Shown in pieces: positions 58,635-64,000 of a stretch of 64,000 nt of DNA. How positions within the stretch are numbered: position 1 is the first letter of the stretch; every line of letters begins with the position of its first letter. The notes beneath the pieces were generated by a model. It ran no database searches. It worked only from the letters and a program-made list of their open reading frames with translations, and had not been told where the DNA came from. Position numbers and translations under genes: made by a program. The DNA is taken from the NCBI RefSeq assembly GCF_006494375.1, contig NZ_VHIZ01000048.1:98245-162244 (forward strand), in the 5' to 3' direction. This DNA is from Pantoea anthophila (GTDB lineage Bacteria > Pseudomonadota > Gammaproteobacteria > Enterobacterales > Enterobacteriaceae).

Positions 58635-58659
58635 CAGTCCGGCAAGCGCCGGCTGAATT
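58635..58659 (+). promoter_or_regulatory. secM-secA intergenic stem-loop
   Basis: CAG-T-CCGGC pairs with GCCGG-CTG around an AAGC-type loop with one bulged T, 16-40 bases before the secA ATG. In E. coli a structure here masks the secA ribosome site and is opened by the stalled SecM ribosome. The exact alternative pairing cannot be settled by eye. Confidence 0.55.
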
Positions 58660-58674
58660 GAGAAACTATTGATT

Positions 58675-61377
58675 ATGTTAAGCAAAATATTGACCAAGGT
58701 TTTTGGCAGCAGCAACGATCGTACGCTGCGCCGCATGCGCAAAGTGGTAGATGTCATCAACAAGATGGAGCCTGATTTCGAGAAGCTCTCTGATGATGAA
58801 CTGAAAGCCAAAACGGACGAGTTCCGCGAGCGCCTGAAAAAAGGCGAATCGCTGGAGAGCCTGATTCCTGAAGCCTTTGCGACGGTGCGTGAAGCCAGTA
58901 AACGTGTATTTGGCATGCGTCACTTCGACGTTCAGCTGATTGGCGGCATGGTGCTGAACGACCGCTGCATCGCTGAGATGCGCACCGGTGAAGGTAAAAC
59001 CCTGACCGCGACCCTGCCAGCCTACCTGAACGCACTCTCCGGCAAAGGCGTTCACGTGGTGACCGTCAACGACTATCTGGCTCAGCGCGATGCGGAAAAC
59101 AACCGTCCCCTGTTCGAGTTTCTTGGCCTGAGCATTGGTATCAACATGTCGGGCCTGCCTGCGGTAGCGAAGCGCGAAGCCTACGCTGCAGACATTACCT
59201 ACGGCACCAACAACGAGTATGGCTTCGACTACCTGCGCGACAATATGGCTTTCAGCCCGGAAGAGCGCGTACAGCGTAAACTGCACTACGCGCTGGTGGA
59301 TGAGGTCGACTCCATCCTGATCGATGAAGCGCGTACGCCGCTGATTATCTCCGGTCCGGCAGAAGACAGTTCTGACCTCTACACCAAAGTGAACAAAATC
59401 ATCCCTCATCTGGTTCGTCAGGATAAGGAAGATAACGAAACTCATCAGGGTGAAGGTGACTTCTGGGTCGATGAGAAAGCGCGTCAGGCTCACATGTCCG
59501 AGCGCGGTCTGGTTAAGGTGGAAGAGCTGCTGGTCAGCCAGGGCATCATGGAAGCGGGTGAGTCACTCTATTCACCGACCAACATCATGCTGATGCATCA
59601 CGTTACGGCGGCGCTGCGTGCTCATGCGCTCTTTACCCGCGACGTGGACTATATCGTCAAAGATGGCGAGGTCGTGATTGTTGATGAACACACCGGCCGT
59701 ACCATGCAGGGTCGTCGCTGGTCCGATGGTCTGCATCAGGCGATTGAAGCGAAAGAAGGGGTAGAGATTCAGAACGAGAACCAGACGCTGGCCTCTATCA
59801 CTTTCCAGAACTACTTCCGTATTTACGAGAAGCTGGCCGGTATGACCGGTACCGCAGACACTGAAGCGTTCGAATTCAGCTCCATCTATAAACTCGACAC
59901 TATCGTGGTGCCGACCAACCGTCCGATGGTACGTAAAGATCTGGCTGACCTGGTCTACATGACCGAGAAAGAGAAGATCGACGCTATTATCGAAGATATC
60001 CGTGAGCGTACTGCTAACGGTCAGCCGGTGCTGGTGGGGACAATCTCGATTGAAAAATCGGAAGTGGTCTCTAACGAACTGACCCGTGCGGGTATTAAAC
60101 ACAACGTTCTGAACGCCAAGTTCCACGCCCGCGAAGCGGATATCGTGGCGCAGGCGGGTCAGCCGGGTGCGGTAACGATCGCCACCAACATGGCGGGTCG
60201 TGGTACAGACATTATGCTGGGCGGCAGCTGGCATGCCGATGTGGCGGCGCTGGAGAATCCAACCGAAGCGCAGATCGAAGAGATCAAAGCGGCCTGGAAG
60301 GTTCGTCACGATGCGGTTCTGGCATCAGGTGGTTTGCACATCGTCGGTACCGAGCGTCACGAGTCCCGCCGTATCGACAACCAGCTGCGTGGTCGCGCAG
60401 GTCGTCAGGGTGATGCCGGTTCCTCACGCTTCTACCTCTCAATGGAAGATGCGCTGATGCGTATTTTTGCCTCCGATCGCGTGTCAAATATGATGCGTAA
60501 ACTGGGCATGAAGCCCGGCGAGGCGATTGAGCATCCATGGGTCACCAAAGCGATCGCCAATGCTCAGCGCAAAGTTGAAAGCCGTAACTTCGATATTCGT
60601 AAGCAGCTGCTGGAATATGATGATGTGGCAAACGATCAGCGTCGCGCTATCTACAGCCAGCGTAATGAGCTGCTGGATGTCTCTGATGTGAGCGAAACCA
60701 TTAACAGCATTCGCCACGATGTCTACAAAGCGACCATCGATACCTACATTCCGCCGCAGTCACTGGAAGAGATGTGGGACGTGCCAGGGCTGGAAGAGCG
60801 TCTGCGCGCCGACTTCGATCTTAACCTGCCGATAGCGGAATGGCTGGATAAAGAGCCGGATCTGCACGAGGAAGTGCTGCGTGAGCGCATCATGACCCAC
60901 GCGACCGAGAGCTATGCTGCCAAAGAAGAGATCGTCGGTGCCGAGATGATGCGTAACTTCGAAAAAGGCGTGATGCTCCAGACGCTGGATTCGCTGTGGA
61001 AAGAGCATCTGGCTGCGATGGACTATCTGCGTCAGGGTATCCATCTGCGTGGCTATGCGCAGAAAGATCCGAAGCAGGAGTACAAGCGCGAATCCTTCGC
61101 CATGTTCGCTGCGATGCTGGAATCACTGAAGTATGAAGTGATCAGTACCCTGAGCAAGGTTCAGGTGCGTATGCCTGAAGAGGTTGAAGCGATGGAGCAG
61201 CAGCGTCGTGAAGAAGCCGAACGTCTGGCGCAGCAGCAGCAGCTGAGCCACGTAGAAGAGGATGCGCTGGCAGAACCGGCGGCAGAGCAGAGCGGTGAAC
61301 GTAAAGTCGGCCGCAACGATCCCTGCCCATGTGGTTCCGGTAAGAAATACAAGCAGTGTCATGGCCGTATCGCCTGA
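58675..61377 (+). CDS. secA: Preprotein translocase ATPase SecA
   Basis: SecA drives proteins through SecYEG. The ATG at 58675 gives [21 protein letters not shown], as in E. coli, and 900 residues. Walker A is [13 protein letters not shown] near residue 102; the DEAD-type Walker B is [14 protein letters not shown] near 207. The preprotein-crosslinking domain, second nucleotide-binding fold ([14 protein letters not shown] near 504) and helical scaffold follow. The C-terminal zinc motif [14 protein letters not shown], which binds SecB and phospholipid, is intact. Control is by SecM upstream. Confidence 0.98.
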   Translation: MLSKILTKVFGSSNDRTLRRMRKVVDVINKMEPDFEKLSDDELKAKTDEFRERLKKGESLESLIPEAFATVREASKRVFGMRHFDVQLIGGMVLNDRCIAEMRTGEGKTLTATLPAYLNALSGKGVHVVTVNDYLAQRDAENNRPLFEFLGLSIGINMSGLPAVAKREAYAADITYGTNNEYGFDYLRDNMAFSPEERVQRKLHYALVDEVDSILIDEARTPLIISGPAEDSSDLYTKVNKIIPHLVRQDKEDNETHQGEGDFWVDEKARQAHMSERGLVKVEELLVSQGIMEAGESLYSPTNIMLMHHVTAALRAHALFTRDVDYIVKDGEVVIVDEHTGRTMQGRRWSDGLHQAIEAKEGVEIQNENQTLASITFQNYFRIYEKLAGMTGTADTEAFEFSSIYKLDTIVVPTNRPMVRKDLADLVYMTEKEKIDAIIEDIRERTANGQPVLVGTISIEKSEVVSNELTRAGIKHNVLNAKFHAREADIVAQAGQPGAVTIATNMAGRGTDIMLGGSWHADVAALENPTEAQIEEIKAAWKVRHDAVLASGGLHIVGTERHESRRIDNQLRGRAGRQGDAGSSRFYLSMEDALMRIFASDRVSNMMRKLGMKPGEAIEHPWVTKAIANAQRKVESRNFDIRKQLLEYDDVANDQRRAIYSQRNELLDVSDVSETINSIRHDVYKATIDTYIPPQSLEEMWDVPGLEERLRADFDLNLPIAEWLDKEPDLHEEVLRERIMTHATESYAAKEEIVGAEMMRNFEKGVMLQTLDSLWKEHLAAMDYLRQGIHLRGYAQKDPKQEYKRESFAMFAAMLESLKYEVISTLSKVQVRMPEEVEAMEQQRREEAERLAQQQQLSHVEEDALAEPAAEQSGERKVGRNDPCPCGSGKKYKQCHGRIA

Positions 61378-61392
61378 TACGCAATGCTAATG

Positions 61393-61419
61393 AAAAAGGA
61401 GCCGCTGGCTCCTTTTTTT
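61393..61419 (+). terminator. secA terminator
   Basis: AAAAAGGAGCC (61393-61403) pairs with GGCTCCTTTTT around a GCT loop, ending in seven T, 16 bases after the secA stop. The A tract makes it potentially active on both strands. mutT, 100 bases later, therefore probably has its own promoter or depends on read-through. Confidence 0.9.
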
Positions 61420-61519
61420 ATGCCCGCGGCCCATCTCGCCAGAGCAGACGTAAAGCGGTTAACTTCCGCTATAGCATGTTCTAAAATCAGCCCTCACTCA
61501 TTACGACCGGACAGTTTCC

Positions 61520-61915
61520 ATGAAGCACCTGCAGGTTGCGGTTGGCATCATTCGCAATGCCAGTAAACAAATTTTCCTTGCCCAGCGCGCGTCAACGTCT
61601 TACATGGCGAACAAATGGGAGTTTCCCGGCGGTAAGATTGAAGCGGGCGAAAGCGCGGAAGAGGGGCTCGTCAGAGAACTCCACGAAGAAACCGGTATTG
61701 AAGTGACCGATGCGCGCCCGATTGGTCATGCCGACCACACCTATGACGATCTGCGCGTGACGCTGCATTTCTTTCTGGTCGAAGGCTGGAAGGGAGAGCC
61801 GTGGGGTAAAGAGGGGCAGCCGCAGCGCTGGGTTGATCAGCAGGCGCTGGTCGCCGACGAATTTCCGGCCGCGAATCATCAGCTGATTGCGCGTCTGGTC
61901 GCCGGCGAGCTCTGA
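61520..61915 (+). CDS. mutT: 8-oxo-dGTP diphosphatase MutT
   Basis: MutT removes oxidised dGTP from the nucleotide pool, preventing A:T to C:G changes. The 131-residue protein has a complete Nudix box beginning GGKIEAGESAEEGLVRELHE near residue 37 (pattern GX5EX7REUXEEXGU). The WEFPGGK lead-in and the C-terminal FPAANHQLIARL are typical of the MutT/CTP-type group. The order secA-mutT is that of E. coli. It converges with yacG. Confidence 0.97.
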   Translation: MKHLQVAVGIIRNASKQIFLAQRASTSYMANKWEFPGGKIEAGESAEEGLVRELHEETGIEVTDARPIGHADHTYDDLRVTLHFFLVEGWKGEPWGKEGQPQRWVDQQALVADEFPAANHQLIARLVAGEL

Positions 61916-61917
61916 GC

Positions 61918-61944
61918 GGATGGGGCAGTGCGCCCCATCCTTTT
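61918..61944 (+). terminator. mutT terminator
   Basis: A 9-bp stem GGATGGGGC / GCCCCATCC with a 5-base loop is followed by TTTT. It lies between the convergent mutT and yacG stops. Confidence 0.85.
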
Positions 61945-61945
61945 G

Positions 61946-62143
61946 TCAGCGATCTTCTTCGCTCCAGTTTTCACTGTCGTTCATATCATCGCTGCTGGGA
62001 ATGCGTTTCTCTTCGGCAGCCCATTCCCCTAAATCGATAAGCTGACAGCGTTTACTGCAAAACGGCCGAAACGGGCTGAGTTCATCCCAGATCACCTCTT
62101 TGCCGCACTGCGGACAGGAGACGGTCATGACTTCTTGCTGCAT
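61946..62143 (-). CDS. yacG: DNA gyrase inhibitor YacG
   Basis: YacG is a small zinc protein that binds GyrB and inhibits gyrase in E. coli. The ATG at 62143 (AGAGG six bases upstream) gives 65 residues, the E. coli length; a start five codons earlier would overlap zapD further. Zinc ligands are the CPQCGK pair and CSKRC pair. The signature [18 protein letters not shown] is conserved and the tail is acidic. It overlaps or abuts zapD, whose stop lies nine bases upstream. Confidence 0.95.
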   Translation of the reverse strand: MQQEVMTVSCPQCGKEVIWDELSPFRPFCSKRCQLIDLGEWAAEEKRIPSSDDMNDSENWSEEDR

Positions 62144-62151
62144 AGTTACCT

Positions 62152-62895
62152 CTAACAACAGGCCAGCTGGAAGTTAAGGCGGGCGGGCACTTCGCCGCGC
62201 TCGCTGTCCAGCGGCATAAAACGAATGGCGTAGCGGCTTTTGTGGCCGGACACCTGTGGATAGAGCGCATCGTCCAGCGACAGCTGCAGTCGCAGCAGAT
62301 CGGCATCCTCGGCATTATCCTGATAAAAGCCATTGAGGCTGGTCTGCGTATGGAACGAACCCGACTGGCGGATCAAATCCAGCACCATCGCCAGGGCATG
62401 ATGGAGTGGCTCCAGGGTCTGCATCCAGGCTTCAACCTGCGCATCGCGGACTTCCTGTGGCAGATGCAGCCAGATGTGCAGACCCGGCAAATCAAAACTG
62501 CAGCAGCCGCCAGGAATGCTCAGACGCTGGCGAACCAGGGCAATGAGACGATCCTCGCGGAGTTGCTGCCCCATCCGTGGCGCATTCATCAACCGGGTTG
62601 ACTGACTTTTGAGTTTATCGCTCAGGGCATCAACCCGCGTCATATCGACACCCGGCACATCCGCCCAGGCGCGTAATTTCTGCTGCTGACGCTCCAGCTC
62701 TTTCAGCAGCTCTGTGCGAATATCGCCCCGCTCGAAAATGTCGAGCAACTCGCCGGTGAGGCGGAAAAAGGTCAGCGCGTTGACGGTTTTATCCAGCGGG
62801 GTCGTTTCGTCTAACTGATTAATTAAAAACTCAACCCGTAGCCAGGTCCGCATTTTTTCATTCAGTGGGTGTTCAAACAGAACGGGTGTGCTCAT
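62152..62895 (-). CDS. zapD: Cell division protein ZapD
   Basis: ZapD crosslinks FtsZ filaments into bundles by binding the FtsZ C-terminal tail. The ATG at 62895 gives [20 protein letters not shown], equal in plan to E. coli, and 247 residues, the E. coli length. Upstream in-frame codons back to 63075 fall in coaE and are rejected. The sequence [19 protein letters not shown] near residue 150 and the terminal NFQLACC are family features. It sits between coaE and yacG. Confidence 0.96.
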   Translation of the reverse strand: MSTPVLFEHPLNEKMRTWLRVEFLINQLDETTPLDKTVNALTFFRLTGELLDIFERGDIRTELLKELERQQQKLRAWADVPGVDMTRVDALSDKLKSQSTRLMNAPRMGQQLREDRLIALVRQRLSIPGGCCSFDLPGLHIWLHLPQEVRDAQVEAWMQTLEPLHHALAMVLDLIRQSGSFHTQTSLNGFYQDNAEDADLLRLQLSLDDALYPQVSGHKSRYAIRFMPLDSERGEVPARLNFQLACC

Positions 62896-62899
62896 GTTA

Positions 62900-63508
62900 T
62901 TAATCCTGTTTCGTTGCCGCCAGCCGGAGGTAGCGCTGGTGAAGTCCGGCAACCTGTGGCAAGGCGTCATCGGGCTCGCCACTGTTATCAATAATATCGT
63001 CCGCGCAGGCGAGGCGCTGCTGGCGCGTCGCCTGCGCGGAAAGAATACGTTGCGCCTGCTCCAGGGAGAGCCCATCGCGCTGTCGGGTACGGGCTAACTG
63101 CGTCTCCTCATCAACATCCACGACCAGCACCCGATCAGCCTGGTGCTGTAACTGATTTTCTACCAGTAGCGGCACCACCCAGAGCACATAAGGTGAGGCC
63201 GCCTGGGCGATCAGCTGTCGCGTCCGGGCGTTAATCAGCGGGTGCAGCAGCGCGTTTAACCAGCTTTTCTCTTCGGGCTGCTGGAAAATAATTTCGCGCA
63301 GGCGGGCACGGTCAAGCGTTCCCTGTCCGGTCACGATCGATGCGCCGAAGCGCGCCTCAATGGCCTGCAGAGCGGGAGTGCCCGGCTCGACCACTTCGCG
63401 TGCGATCAGGTCAGCATCAATAATTTCCACACCAAGCGCAGCAAAGGCTCCGGCTATCGTGCTTTTACCACTGCCGATTCCTCCTGTGAGCGCGACGGTA
63501 TAGGGCAT
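62900..63508 (-). CDS. coaE: Dephospho-CoA kinase
   Basis: CoaE phosphorylates dephospho-CoA in the last step of coenzyme A synthesis. The ATG at 63508 follows AGGTGAG and gives a 202-residue protein with Walker [15 protein letters not shown] near residue 6, the substrate-lid [15 protein letters not shown] near 30, and [14 protein letters not shown] near 109. An in-frame extension to 63529 is not supported. It heads the coaE-zapD-yacG operon and is divergent from guaC. Confidence 0.97.
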   Translation of the reverse strand: MPYTVALTGGIGSGKSTIAGAFAALGVEIIDADLIAREVVEPGTPALQAIEARFGASIVTGQGTLDRARLREIIFQQPEEKSWLNALLHPLINARTRQLIAQAASPYVLWVVPLLVENQLQHQADRVLVVDVDEETQLARTRQRDGLSLEQAQRILSAQATRQQRLACADDIIDNSGEPDDALPQVAGLHQRYLRLAATKQD

Positions 63509-63742
63509 GTTTCTCACCTGGCTTCTCATATGGACATAGGTTCAGGGTAATGATCTGAATAAAAAACGCAAAAATGAGCGACAGATCACACCAGTAAAGC
63601 AGCAATAAATTTTACGGATTGTAGCGTAAATAAAGTGAAATTCGCAGTCTTGTCGCGTCGCCAGAGGCGCGTAATATAACGTCACTGGAACCGTGCTTAT
63701 TTCGCGAACGGCGAGTTGTTGCCACCTACCAGGACACTGTTT

Positions 63743-64000
63743 ATGCGTATTGAAGAAGATCTGAAACTGGGCTTTAAAGATGTCTTAATCCGGCCCAAAC
63801 GCTCCACGCTGCAAAGCCGCTCGCAGGTCGAGCTGGAACGCAGCTTCACCTTCCGGCACTCCCGCCTGAGCTGGAGCGGCATCCCGATTATCGCGGCCAA
63901 CATGGATACCGTCGGCACCTTTTTAATGGCTGAGGCGCTGGCCAGTTTTGATATTCTCACCGCCGTTCACAAGCACTACAGCGTGGAGGAGTGGCGGGCG
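63743..64000 (+). CDS. guaC: GMP reductase, N-terminal part (cut by window end)
   Basis: GuaC reduces GMP to IMP with NADPH, returning guanine nucleotides to the adenine branch. Only the first 86 codons are in the window. [20 protein letters not shown] and [12 protein letters not shown] match E. coli GuaC closely and show the IMPDH/GMPR barrel start. AGGA lies about nine bases before the ATG. The 234-bp divergent gap to coaE should contain both promoters; I could not assign them with confidence. Confidence 0.95.
   Translation, partial: MRIEEDLKLGFKDVLIRPKRSTLQSRSQVELERSFTFRHSRLSWSGIPIIAANMDTVGTFLMAEALASFDILTAVHKHYSVEEWRA

Noticed and set aside
62896..63075. 60-residue N-terminal extension of zapD
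   Set aside because: It lies entirely in antiparallel-free but coaE-coding sequence on the same strand in another frame; the Arg/Ser-rich peptide looks like a shadow translation and E. coli ZapD starts at the 62895 ATG.

Overview
The window is a chromosomal stretch from a gamma-proteobacterium of the order Enterobacterales. Protein sequences sit close to, but are clearly distinct from, their Escherichia coli counterparts. The moderately high GC content and the local rearrangements (carAB - porin - folA - phoX - apaH; no araBAD beside polB; no leuO between leuL and ilvI) suggest Pantoea or a near relative in the Erwiniaceae. The genus is an inference from memory of gene order, not a search result. 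The region matches the part of the E. coli map running from carAB to guaC. I see no prophage, insertion sequence, CRISPR array, tRNA or rRNA gene.

Layout. 1-4402: carAB (carbamoyl phosphate synthetase). 4403-6738: a structured intergenic repeat, a porin gene and folA. 6755-8712: phoX, a Tat-exported phosphatase behind a textbook-spaced Pho box. 8746-15556 (minus): the lptD-surA-pdxA-rsmA-apaG-apaH operon (outer-membrane assembly, B6, rRNA methylation, Ap4A hydrolysis). 15739-22709: djlA (+), then rluA, rapA and polB (-). 22885-28947: dedA/yabI (+), the thiBPQ thiamine ABC transporter (-) under a TPP riboswitch, sgrR (-) and the divergent small RNA SgrS, followed by setA (+). 30255-30460: a second copy of the intergenic repeat. 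30500-35413: leuLABCD (-) with its leader peptide and attenuator. 36080-39505: ilvIH and cra (+). 40001-57794: the complete dcw cluster from mraZ to lpxC (17 genes, +), mostly overlapping or abutting. 58094-61915: secM-secA-mutT (+). 61946-63508: coaE-zapD-yacG (-). 63743 onward: guaC (+), cut by the window end.

How it works together. The dcw cluster makes lipid II precursors (MurC-G, MraY, DdlB) and the divisome (FtsL, I, W, Q, A, Z). lpxC and secM-secA follow it, so envelope lipid A synthesis and protein export are encoded beside division. The leu and ilvIH genes form a branched-chain amino-acid block. The SgrR/SgrS/SetA group is the glucose-phosphate stress module.

Most of the window is conserved housekeeping DNA. 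The points of interest are non-coding or regulatory: a palindromic repeat family in a short and a long form (4474-4599 and 30255-30460), an SgrS that appears to lack SgrT, the Pho box of phoX, a SecM with a diverged arrest sequence, and a few hairpins in otherwise compact operons. I did not find a wholly new multi-gene system.
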